DNA of 64,000 nt from Arcobacter sp. CECT 8985. GTDB taxonomy: Bacteria > Campylobacterota > Campylobacteria > Campylobacterales > Arcobacteraceae. How positions within the stretch are numbered: the stretch's first letter is position 1; the number at the start of each line of letters is the position of its first letter. The stretch spans positions 1 to 64,000 of the forward strand of contig NZ_PDKC01000010.1 of assembly GCF_004116495.1 (NCBI RefSeq), in the 5' to 3' direction. Under the pieces are notes generated by a model that made no database searches, was not told where the DNA came from, and saw only the letters and a program-made list of their open reading frames with translations. This document shows positions 6,865-12,697 of this stretch, piece after piece. The translations under genes were made by a program, and so were the position numbers.

Positions 6865-7462
6865 CACACAATCCTTTTATTTCAGCCTTTGCAACTTCAT
6901 TTTTAGTATCAAAGATAGATTTTCCAACACCAAGTGTTTCTTTATAGATCTTTCTGTTTCTTATGATTGAGTTTAGAAGGCTTATATTCTCACTTTCACC
7001 AATTGCCCTGGTGATAACATCAAAATCTTTTGTAAGTGGGTGTATGTTGTTTAAAACTACATTTACAAATGGGTTTCCAATCTCTTCTAGGATCGCTTCA
7101 AAAGTTTTAAAACCTAAAACTTCAGTAAGTGAATTTGAAATTGGAACAATGATCTGATCACTCCAAGATATTGCAGTTCTGTTAATATCATTATCAAAAC
7201 CACCAACATCAACAATAAGTATTTCATCATTATTGTAAGTTTCAAATGTGCTGATAAGTTCAGCAGCAGTTTCACATTGGATCACTTCTTTTTTGTCAAG
7301 TCCACTTGCATATCTAATGTCATTTATAAAAAAGATAGTTTGCTGGAAATCTAAATCAATGATCTTAACCTTTTGGCCATCATTGATAAAACAGTTTGCT
7401 ATGTTCCAGGCTAGTGTGGATTTACCAACACCACCTTTTGTGTGTGCAACAGTTAGGATCAT
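6842..7462 (-). CDS. parA: ParA-family partition ATPase
   Basis: A deviant Walker ATPase: MILTVAHTKGGVGKSTLAWN carries the KGGVGKST loop, IIDLDFQQ the A' box and ILIVDVGG the Walker B. From the ATG at 7460-7462 it has 206 residues, which fits small type Ib ParA proteins without an N-terminal HTH. A longer frame to 7567 adds 35 unrelated residues and passes over a better short coding frame (7459-7530), so I use the shorter start, preceded by GGGGGAA. It pairs with parB by overlap. The operon is preceded by two repressor operators (7713-7764), so lysogenic control by the repressor is likely. Confidence 0.9.
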   Translation of the reverse strand: MILTVAHTKGGVGKSTLAWNIANCFINDGQKVKIIDLDFQQTIFFINDIRYASGLDKKEVIQCETAAELISTFETYNNDEILIVDVGGFDNDINRTAISWSDQIIVPISNSLTEVLGFKTFEAILEEIGNPFVNVVLNNIHPLTKDFDVITRAIGESENISLLNSIIRNRKIYKETLGVGKSIFDTKNEVAKAEIKGLCDELRSNW

Positions 7463-7530
7463 AATACATATTCCCCCATCTTCAAAATCATTTGATCTAT
7501 ACAGATCAGTAATTCTTCTAGTTTTTTCAT
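7459..7530 (-). CDS. Possible 23-residue leader peptide before parA
   Basis: ATG at 7528-7530 follows AAAAGGAACTGAAG, the best ribosome site in the area. The peptide MKKLEELLICIDQMILKMGE plus YVL is an amphipathic helix, and its stop overlaps the parA start as ATGA. It could be a small protein or a translational coupler for parA. Length alone makes the call uncertain. Confidence 0.45.
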   Translation of the reverse strand: MKKLEELLICIDQMILKMGEYVL

Positions 7531-7559
7531 CTTCAGTTCCTTTTATGAATTTATATCCA

Positions 7560-7637
7560 TATACCAACCACCAAGTATTTCTTTTTACTCCTGATTTAAT
7601 TCTCTAAAAATATGTGTGCTAATAGGTGGCTGGTATA
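7560..7637. repeat. Inverted repeat in the parA leader
   Basis: TATACCAACCACC at 7560-7572 faces GGTGGCTGGTATA at 7625-7637, a 13-bp inverted repeat with one mismatch around a 52-base loop. It lies between the repressor operators and the parA genes, so it would be in the leader RNA or serve as a site for ParA/ParB autoregulation. Confidence 0.4.
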
Positions 7638-7712
7638 TAGACATAAAACCAGCATGAGATTTAACAGTAAGTTGTAAAAGAACATAACCTTTTTTGAAAA
7701 GGTGTATTGAAA

Positions 7713-7729
7713 TGATACATAATGTGTTA
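7713..7729. promoter_or_regulatory. Left operator, copy 1
   Basis: TGATACATAATGTGTTA matches the prophage operator consensus TGATACATNATGTATCA in its left half and partly in its right half. It begins exactly 35 bp before copy 2 and controls the start of the leftward partition/replication operon. Confidence 0.75.
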
Positions 7730-7747
7730 TTAAATGAAACTTAAATA

Positions 7748-7764
7748 TGATACATTATGTATCA
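7748..7764. promoter_or_regulatory. Left operator, copy 2 (perfect palindrome)
   Basis: TGATACATTATGTATCA is a perfect 8-1-8 palindrome. Its relatives lie between the repressor and Cro genes, so this is the left operator region of a lambda-like switch. It stands between the leftward parA operon and the rightward 33-residue gene and could control both. Confidence 0.85.
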
Positions 7765-7809
7765 ATATGATAGAATATGATTTGACGAAATAAAATAGAG
7801 GAATACAAA

Positions 7810-7911
7810 ATGATTGAAATGAGTTGGATTGAGTTGGGTGAAACTATTGTATATGCTGGATTAGGTGGGTTTGTATTAGGTTATGTTTTAAGTGTTTTAT
7901 TGACACACTAA
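7810..7911 (+). CDS. 33-residue membrane peptide beside the left operator
   Basis: ATG at 7810 follows GAGGA with good spacing, and the frame reads MIEMSWIELGETIVYAGLGG then FVLGYVLSVLLTH and stop. It has one glycine-rich transmembrane helix (about 12-31). The two operators lie 46-97 bases upstream, so the repressor probably controls it. It ends convergently on the next gene with a 4-base overlap. A single small membrane peptide at an immunity locus could act in exclusion of other phages or in lysis timing; this is inference. Confidence 0.6.
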   Translation: MIEMSWIELGETIVYAGLGGFVLGYVLSVLLTH

Positions 7912-8192
7912 AGCTGGATACATTTTTCACCAGTTGCAGTGCAAGTTTTTTTATCATAAAAAGGGCATATTACTTTTGAAGCTTTACCAGCTGTCATAAA
8001 TAGTTTTATTTTAGGTTGTGTAAAAGATTTGTTTCCAACTCTTTGGAGTGGAGTGTGTTCGCCTTTGATATGACAACTTGCATTGTGTTCAGTAGTTGTT
8101 TTTAGGGAACCAACTTTTACACCAATTGTAAAGCCAAGTGTACCCACAGAAACTAAAATGGCAACAAATTCATAATTTGTAAATTCTAACAT
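7908..8192 (-). CDS. Membrane-anchored Cys-rich small protein
   Basis: A 94-residue protein with an N-terminal transmembrane helix (about 8-28, FVAILVSVGTLGFTIGVKVG), a polar middle with Cys40-His42, and a C-terminal ICPFYDKKTCTATGEKCIQL segment with three Cys. The helix is glycine-rich like that of the convergent 33-residue peptide. The Cys set may bind metal or form disulfides. It has its own position between a terminator (8236-8270) and the left operators. No family is recognised. Confidence 0.6.
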   Translation of the reverse strand: MLEFTNYEFVAILVSVGTLGFTIGVKVGSLKTTTEHNASCHIKGEHTPLQRVGNKSFTQPKIKLFMTAGKASKVICPFYDKKTCTATGEKCIQL

Positions 8193-8235
8193 ATAAAAAT
8201 CCTTTTGAGAATTATATCATAGAATATTCTAGGCA

Positions 8236-8270
8236 TAAAAAAAACCCAGGCCAAAAAGTGACATGGGTTT
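8236..8270 (-). terminator. Terminator of the repressor operon
   Basis: AAACCCA (8242-8248) and TGGGTTT (8264-8270) form a hairpin that, read on the minus strand, is followed by a run of T. It lies 22 bases past the stop of the 8292-9281 gene. Confidence 0.75.
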
Positions 8271-8291
8271 GAATTTTTTAGTTAGATATTT

Positions 8292-9281
8292 TTAGTTTTC
8301 TATATAGTCAAGAATAAAAGCTTTGATTGGTTTTTTTGTTACACCATCTTTTACTATTTTTATTTTTAGTTTAACTTCTTGTTTTGTTTCTGCTTTTGTC
8401 ATAAGTCGCATTCTTTTTGCAGCTGATATTGTTTCAGAATTTGCAAGAGGTGCAACACCTTGGATCTTGAACATTTTACCATCTTTAACAAAGTTGTAGT
8501 ATTCAAGCATATATGTTCCCTCAATTGGATCTTCTTCTATATCATCAACTGTTGGTTCAACATAGTTATATTCAGGTTCATTTGCGTTTGTAAGAGTATG
8601 ATTATCAATGTTTACATTTTCGCCATCTTTAAGAACTGAAACTGTAACTTGCTTTGGTTTATTTATAGCATTTTGTAAAGTTTTGTTTAGCTTCACTTCT
8701 TTGTCTTTTTCAAGGATTTTATTTACTAGATCTTGATAAGTTTCTCTTTCTCTTTGTCTATCTTCTTTTTCTCTTTCATCAGCTGCTCTTTCTTCAGCTG
8801 CTTCCATTTCTCTTATTTTTTGTTCAGAATGTGTTTTAACTTTTTGAAGATCAGCTTCTACATTGTAAGTGTATGCAGAATGAGAAAACCACATCAAAGA
8901 AATACCCAAAATTACATACATTAAATGTTTACTTTCCATATTCTTTAACCCCTCTAATCCCAATAAATCACTTATTAATTCAAGACATCCATCTTGTAAT
9001 TTAAACTGTAAAAACTTTGCTTCTTCATCGAATTCTATCTCAAAATTTCTTTCAAGTTCATTTATAAGTCGTGTGTAATTATCCTGGTGAGAAACAATGA
9101 TCTTTGCAATATCTGCGTCAATCACAGAAGCATGATGTTCTGCAAATCTACCACCATCAAGCTTTAACATATAAGTAATAGGTTTTATTTCACCAAGTTT
9201 AAAATCTTCATTATTTAAGATCGCTTCTCTTACTGCTTTTATTTCATCAACATTTGTTATATTTAATACTTGTGTCGGCAA
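8292..9281 (-). CDS. Hypothetical membrane protein with coiled coil
   Basis: A 329-residue protein with three parts: a soluble N-domain (1-110), one transmembrane helix (about 118-136, HLMYVILGISLMWFSHS), and a long charged coiled coil (about 140-200, rich in E, R and K) leading to a beta-rich C-domain (TYMLEYYNFVKDGKMFKIQG). It starts with TTG, directly against the previous stop, in the operon that begins with the repressor. As a lysogeny-linked gene it may change the host surface or block superinfection, but no family is recognised. Hydrophobicity and charge pattern are the only evidence. Confidence 0.65.
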   Translation of the reverse strand: MPTQVLNITNVDEIKAVREAILNNEDFKLGEIKPITYMLKLDGGRFAEHHASVIDADIAKIIVSHQDNYTRLINELERNFEIEFDEEAKFLQFKLQDGCLELISDLLGLEGLKNMESKHLMYVILGISLMWFSHSAYTYNVEADLQKVKTHSEQKIREMEAAEERAADEREKEDRQRERETYQDLVNKILEKDKEVKLNKTLQNAINKPKQVTVSVLKDGENVNIDNHTLTNANEPEYNYVEPTVDDIEEDPIEGTYMLEYYNFVKDGKMFKIQGVAPLANSETISAAKRMRLMTKAETKQEVKLKIKIVKDGVTKKPIKAFILDYIEN

Positions 9282-9401
9282 TTATTTTCCTTTGTTTTTA
9301 GATATTAGTTTTTTTAGTTTTTCCATCTGATCCTGGATCTCTTTAGATCCAAAGAATTTATCATCTGAAATAATTTGAATAGTTGTGTATTTGTTTTTCA
9401 A
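9282..9401 (-). CDS. Hypothetical 39-residue protein
   Basis: A TTG start (9399-9401) overlaps the previous stop and the stop codon abuts the next TTG start. The peptide reads MKNKYTTIQIISDDKFFGSK then EIQDQMEKLKKLISKNKGK, a short beta segment and an amphipathic basic helix. Tight packing in the repressor operon supports it. No function is recognised. Confidence 0.5.
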   Translation of the reverse strand: MKNKYTTIQIISDDKFFGSKEIQDQMEKLKKLISKNKGK

Positions 9402-9508
9402 GATAAACCCTTTATAAAATTATCGTAAATCAAATATCCAACAATGAATATAATTGTAAATATTGCTGATACTTTGATCCTAAAGAGTAGATATTTAAAA
9501 TTTGGCAT
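9398..9508 (-). CDS. 36-residue membrane peptide in the repressor operon
   Basis: The ATG (9506-9508) overlaps the repressor stop as TAATG. The peptide (MPNFKYLLFRIKVSAIFTII, FIVGYLIYDNFIKGLS) is basic at the start and then hydrophobic, a single-pass membrane peptide. Coupling to the repressor means it would be made in the lysogen. Confidence 0.55.
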   Translation of the reverse strand: MPNFKYLLFRIKVSAIFTIIFIVGYLIYDNFIKGLS

Positions 9509-10107
9509 TAGAAGTCTTTATCTATTTTACCAACAACTAAAGCCATTTTTAATTCAACTGGATCATCACAATGTATTGTAATAACATCATATTCTTCAGT
9601 ATTTAGAGGTATCAAAGATATAATTGTTCCAGCTTCATTTATCTTATATCTTTTTATTCCACTTTCACCATTTAAATTATAATGAACTATTTTTCCACTA
9701 TCTATTATTCTATTTGGGCAGCAATAAACAATATCTCCATCATTTATTTTTGGTTGCATACTATTCCCATCTGCTTCAACTGCATACATTCCAGTTTTGA
9801 ACATATCAACTGGAACTGGTATTGGATCATAACCATTAAGATCATAATCTTTTGGTACACCACATGAAGATTTTCCTATAAGTGGAATAATTCTATTTTT
9901 AATTAAGCTTGACTCACTTATTAGATAATCACCTGAAACATTAAAAAATTTTGATAGCATATAAATTTGTTCAGGATTTGGACTTCTTTTTTCAGGTTCA
10001 TTGATCCATCCACTTACAGATGATCTACTTGTTCCAAGATAGTCAGCTATTTGCTGAACACTAACTTTTTTTTCATCTTTTAATTCACTAATTTTTTTAC
10101 CAATCAT
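9508..10107 (-). CDS. LexA/CI-type phage repressor (HTH plus S24 peptidase)
   Basis: A 199-residue repressor. Residues 5-60 form an XRE-type helix-turn-helix (SVQQIADYLGTSRSSVSGWI). The C-terminal half is an S24 self-cleavage domain: a likely Cys-Gly cleavage site in GKSSCGVPKDY, the serine in EADGNSMQPKINDGD and the lysine in SGIKRYKI. It should hold the prophage silent and be cut after DNA damage through RecA. I start at the ATG at 10105-10107 (AAGGAATT upstream); a longer frame to 10143 would run through an operator. Divergent from cro with three operators between. Confidence 0.9.
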   Translation of the reverse strand: MIGKKISELKDEKKVSVQQIADYLGTSRSSVSGWINEPEKRSPNPEQIYMLSKFFNVSGDYLISESSLIKNRIIPLIGKSSCGVPKDYDLNGYDPIPVPVDMFKTGMYAVEADGNSMQPKINDGDIVYCCPNRIIDSGKIVHYNLNGESGIKRYKINEAGTIISLIPLNTEEYDVITIHCDDPVELKMALVVGKIDKDF

Positions 10108-10125
10108 AAAATAATTCCTTTTATT

Positions 10126-10142
10126 TGATACATATTGTATCA
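10126..10142. promoter_or_regulatory. Right operator, repressor-proximal copy
   Basis: TGATACATATTGTATCA, a 17-bp near-perfect palindrome, lies 19 bases before the repressor start. It is the copy most likely to control the repressor's own promoter. Confidence 0.85.
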
Positions 10143-10160
10143 CATATTAAAAAGCCAATA

Positions 10161-10177
10161 TGATACATAGTGTGTTA
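10161..10177. promoter_or_regulatory. Right operator, middle copy
   Basis: TGATACATAGTGTGTTA, with the same asymmetric right half (GTGTTA) as left operator copy 1. It begins exactly 35 bp after the first right operator. Confidence 0.8.
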
Positions 10178-10195
10178 AGTTTAAGTTTTTATTAA

Positions 10196-10212
10196 TGGCA
10201 CATTATGTATCA
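10196..10212. promoter_or_regulatory. Right operator, cro-proximal copy
   Basis: TGGCACATTATGTATCA, with a perfect right half and a weaker left half. It begins 35 bp after the middle copy and ends 8 bases before the cro ATG, so binding would block the start region of the rightward transcript. Confidence 0.8.
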
Positions 10213-10220
10213 TTTTCAAC

Positions 10221-10424
10221 ATGAAACGTGAAAATTTAAAACAATTACTATTAAAACACTATTCAGTCGCTGGTGTAAACATGATCTTAAGAGGTGAGAG
10301 AAAACCATCTTATGAAGTAATGTTCCAGCTTTCTGAAAAGAACAATGTGCCTTTCACTGCTTGGAAAGATATTACATCTTTCATATCAAATGATACAAAA
10401 AGTGTTGAAGTAGCGCAAGTATAA
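10221..10424 (+). CDS. Cro-like regulator
   Basis: A 67-residue basic protein. Residues 4-40 (LKQLLLKHYSVAGVNMILRG, then ERKPSYEVMFQLSEKNN) give a Cro/CI-type helix-turn-helix of the YdaS/Cro kind. It is divergent from the repressor, and three shared operators lie in between, which is the lambda switch layout. It should favour lytic growth by turning off the repressor promoter. No clear Shine-Dalgarno sequence precedes the ATG, so a short-leader or leaderless message is possible. Confidence 0.8.
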   Translation: MKRENLKQLLLKHYSVAGVNMILRGERKPSYEVMFQLSEKNNVPFTAWKDITSFISNDTKSVEVAQV

Positions 10425-10451
10425 CAACAAAACCAATTATAGGGGTAAAAA

Positions 10452-10958
10452 ATGAATATAGATAAGTTATTTGGAAAAGATGAAATACCAAATTATGGTA
10501 TTTATGAAGTAGCACACCAGGTGGTATATGATTATATGAAAAAAAATGATATTCCAAAGATTGATGAAGTTGCTGCAAAGCTTGGTACAACTTCAGGTGT
10601 TTTATATAGAAGATTAAACCCACAAGATATGACAATGCCACTTAGTATGGATAGTGTTATTGCGATCACTCACTTAACTGGTGATATGCGAATACTTGAA
10701 GCTATGGCCAAAGTATTTGATCAAGTTTTAATCTCAAAAACAAAAGCACAAGCAAAATCAAGCGATATAAATCTTTTAGTTGATATTGCAAACATGGAAA
10801 ATGGTGATGTGTTCAGAGTAGTTAAAAAAGCAATAGCAGATGATCAGATCACACCTGAAGAAAGAGAAGAAATATTAAAAGAAATAGATGAAGCACAGAA
10901 AGCAAATGCAGAACTTAAAGATCGTGTGCTGCACTTAGCAATAAAAGATCAGGAGTAA
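10452..10958 (+). CDS. Phage regulatory protein, CII (CP76) family
   Basis: A 168-residue protein of the kind found just after cro in many phages. Residues 30-100 show the family pattern: EVAAKLGTTSGVLYRRLNP, then DSVIAITHLTGDMRILEAMA. The C-terminal third is acidic and helical (ITPEEREEILKEIDEA). It would act as a transcription factor in the lysis-lysogeny choice. GGGG precedes the start. Family assignment is by pattern, so moderate to good confidence. Confidence 0.75.
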   Translation: MNIDKLFGKDEIPNYGIYEVAHQVVYDYMKKNDIPKIDEVAAKLGTTSGVLYRRLNPQDMTMPLSMDSVIAITHLTGDMRILEAMAKVFDQVLISKTKAQAKSSDINLLVDIANMENGDVFRVVKKAIADDQITPEEREEILKEIDEAQKANAELKDRVLHLAIKDQE

Positions 10959-10961
10959 TTT

Positions 10962-11147
10962 ATGGTAAAAATTGAAATAACTGATTTGAAAGATGGAAGA
11001 GCAACATGTGATATAAATGGATCACTTAATTTAATTACAGCAGAACTTGCACTTGCTATTAAGCAAATAGCAGATAATTGTGAATGTCATACTGATGAAA
11101 TATTTGAATTAATTGATGAAAGAATAATTGAAAAAGAAAAATTATAA
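10962..11147 (+). CDS. Hypothetical 61-residue acidic protein
   Basis: Three bases after the CII-like gene, reading MVKIEITDLKDGRATCDING, then LNLITAELALAIKQIADNC and an acidic end. It looks like a small alpha/beta protein with two Cys (at about 40 and 42 in DNCECH). Such small proteins are common between the CII-type and replication genes of phages. Function not recognised. Confidence 0.65.
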   Translation: MVKIEITDLKDGRATCDINGSLNLITAELALAIKQIADNCECHTDEIFELIDERIIEKEKL

Positions 11148-11157
11148 TTAAATTTTA

Positions 11158-11203
11158 CCCGTGGGGTATGTAGTCAAGCGACCAAACCGTCTACATATCC
11201 CAC
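11158..11203. other. Hairpin with degenerate CCCGTGGG site upstream of the replication gene
   Basis: GTGGGGTATGTAG (11161-11173) pairs with CTACATATCCCAC (11191-11203), 13 bp with one G-T position, around a 17-base loop (TCAAGCGACCAAACCGT). No T tract follows, so it is not a standard terminator. Its base includes CCCGTGGG (11158-11165), the reverse complement of the core of the three TTTCCCACGGGAAA sites. Confidence 0.6.
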
Positions 11204-11218
11204 ACCAACAACACTAAT

Positions 11219-11304
11219 CAGGAACTTCATAGTGAAGTTAGTTGTAATTTTATCAGTTCCTTTATTGCAACTGGCTTTAGCTGATTTCACTATGCAGTTC
11301 CTGG
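11219..11304. other. Second inverted repeat, leader of the replication gene
   Basis: CAGGAACTTCATAGTGAA (11220-11237 region) faces TTCACTATGCAGTTCCTG (11286-11303), an 18-bp inverted repeat with one mismatch; inner AGTTG/CAACT segments extend the pairing. The right arm ends just before the AAAGGAAC ribosome site of the replication gene, so the structure could control its translation or form part of the origin. Confidence 0.6.
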
Positions 11305-11322
11305 AGTAAAGAAAGGAACAGA

Positions 11323-12162
11323 TTGAAACATATACTAAAACAACTTAATCAAAAACCAATAGCTTATTATCCAGTTTATCGTGAAATTACTGGATCAACT
11401 ACTGGTGGAATATTACTATCACAACTTATGTACTGGTTCAGCAAAAAAGATAAGATTTTTAAGACTGATAAAGAGATTATGGAAGAAACTTTTTTGACTA
11501 GAAAAGAGTTAGAAAATGCAAAAAAACTTATAAAAAAACTTGATTTTATAACAGTTTCAAGAGAGGGATTACCAGCTAAAACATACTATGAAATTGATTG
11601 GAATGAGATGTTATCAAGTTTACACCATTGGGGGAAACTAGAAAAACCAAAAGGTGAAAACACTACTCCCCCAAAGGTGAAAACACTACTCCCCCAAACG
11701 GGTAAACATTCTATATATACAGAGAATACAACAGAGAATACAACAGAGAGTATAACTCCCTCTTCAATAATTTCTTTTTATAAATCTAATATTTCAAGTA
11801 AAAATCAAGACATTCAAGAGCCATCAAGTTTTAATCAAATTTCACTTAGAAAAGATGATTTTGAAAAAATTATGAAAGGTCTTGAAAATTATGCAAAATA
11901 TATTTCATCTACTGGTAGGAAACCTGAACAACTTTTCTTTTTTATCAGAAATAGAATTTATCTTGATTACCAAGAAGAACAAGTTGCAGTAAAAGGAAAA
12001 AATGAAGCAATCGTACCAGCTGATCTTGTAGGTAAAAGATTTTGCATTGATGGTGAAGATATTGAATTTCAAGAAGATGGATATTTGAAGATCGCTAAAG
12101 ATTGGAAAGTAACAAATGCAGAAAATGTACAGCAATTAGTAAATTTAGTAAGGGGTGCATAA
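11323..12162 (+). CDS. Phage replication initiator (lambda O-like)
   Basis: A 279-residue protein starting at TTG behind AAGGAAC. The N-terminal 100 residues are a winged-helix domain (TGGILLSQLMYWF, FLTRKELENAKKLIKKL) found in phage replication proteins. A low-complexity linker (about 105-145) is encoded by tandem DNA repeats, and the C-domain (DDFEKIMKGLENYAKYISST...) may bind a helicase or loader. The repeats within the gene match the lambda O and origin arrangement. It would bind them and open the origin. The family is inferred from domain form and position. Confidence 0.7.
   Translation: MKHILKQLNQKPIAYYPVYREITGSTTGGILLSQLMYWFSKKDKIFKTDKEIMEETFLTRKELENAKKLIKKLDFITVSREGLPAKTYYEIDWNEMLSSLHHWGKLEKPKGENTTPPKVKTLLPQTGKHSIYTENTTENTTESITPSSIISFYKSNISSKNQDIQEPSSFNQISLRKDDFEKIMKGLENYAKYISSTGRKPEQLFFFIRNRIYLDYQEEQVAVKGKNEAIVPADLVGKRFCIDGEDIEFQEDGYLKIAKDWKVTNAENVQQLVNLVRGA
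11650..11695. repeat. Two tandem 23-bp iterons, candidate origin
   Basis: Bases 11650-11672 and 11673-11695 are identical 23-mers (AAAGGTGAAAACAC then TACTCCCCC). Since 23 is not a multiple of three, they are translated in two different frames (KGENTTPP and KVKTLLPQ), so identity is kept at DNA level. A partial copy in inverted form (TTGGGGGA) lies at about 11629-11636. Confidence 0.75.
11719..11754. repeat. Three tandem 12-bp repeats
   Basis: ACAGAGAATACA occurs twice and then once as ACAGAGAGTATA. They are in frame and encode a repeated Thr-Glu-Asn-Thr unit. They lie next to the 23-bp repeats and may add to the origin as an AT-rich or binding region. Confidence 0.65.
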
Positions 12163-12569
12163 TGAGAGTATTAACAGAACTGGAAATGAATGAATTTAAC
12201 AAGACTTATGATTTTTTAAATTACTACATTGGAACAGCTGCTTATAAAGCTAAAAAAATCCAGGAAATAAAATTTGATGGATCATCTGCAAACAGTGAGA
12301 TCATTAAATTTGTAAGTGGGTTCAAAAATCTTCATAGAGCAGAAGAACTTGATATTACTTTTAAAGCACATCACACAGAACTTCAAAAAATTAACTTGAT
12401 GTTCAATGAAACAACAGCCATACATAAAAAAGCAGTGATGAAAAGATTGATTAAATATTGTTTTAATAATCGTGTGCAACCTCATAGATTGAGAATGAGA
12501 GGGTGGAAAAACTATCAGATCATCAAAGACGAAACACCAGTTATTGTTGAATATGGTACAGCTGCTTAA
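12162..12569 (+). CDS. Hypothetical early protein, 135 residues
   Basis: The start overlaps the replication gene stop as TAATG; a longer frame back to 12102 is a shadow of that gene. The protein (MRVLTELEMNEFNKTYDFLN...) is helical and basic toward the end (RLIKYCFNNRVQPHRLRMRG WKNYQ region). It has no signal peptide or membrane segment. Coupling to the replication gene suggests a partner role in replication such as loading, but no family is recognised. Confidence 0.65.
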   Translation: MRVLTELEMNEFNKTYDFLNYYIGTAAYKAKKIQEIKFDGSSANSEIIKFVSGFKNLHRAEELDITFKAHHTELQKINLMFNETTAIHKKAVMKRLIKYCFNNRVQPHRLRMRGWKNYQIIKDETPVIVEYGTAA

Positions 12570-12696
12570 TCGTAAAAAAACAATCAGAAAACAAAAGTTT
12601 AAGATTGTAGCAAAAGGTATTGATAAATTTGCAAATTGCACTATTTATGGATTTGTTTATGATGAAAGAAAGATAAAAAAGGAATGGTTGAAGTGA
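12553..12696 (+). CDS. Hypothetical 47-residue basic protein
   Basis: ATG at 12553 lies inside the end of the preceding gene, and TGA ends one base before the integrase ATG. The peptide reads MVQLLNRKKTIRKQKFKIVA, then KGIDKFANCTIYGFVYDERK. It is strongly basic with a probable small beta-sheet. It fills an otherwise empty 130-base gap in the operon. No function is recognised. Confidence 0.5.
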   Translation: MVQLLNRKKTIRKQKFKIVAKGIDKFANCTIYGFVYDERKIKKEWLK

Positions 12697-12697
12697 T

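Noticed and set aside
7463-7567. 35-residue N-terminal extension of ParA
   Set aside because: ParA proteins of this type begin directly with the MILTVAHTKGG segment, and a short frame with a better ribosome site runs through the extension.
10108-10143. Longer start of the repressor
   Set aside because: It would put coding sequence through the operator at 10126-10142; the ATG at 10105-10107 has a good ribosome site.
11161-11203. Intrinsic terminator before the replication gene
   Set aside because: The hairpin is strong, but CACCAACAAC follows instead of T residues on either reading.
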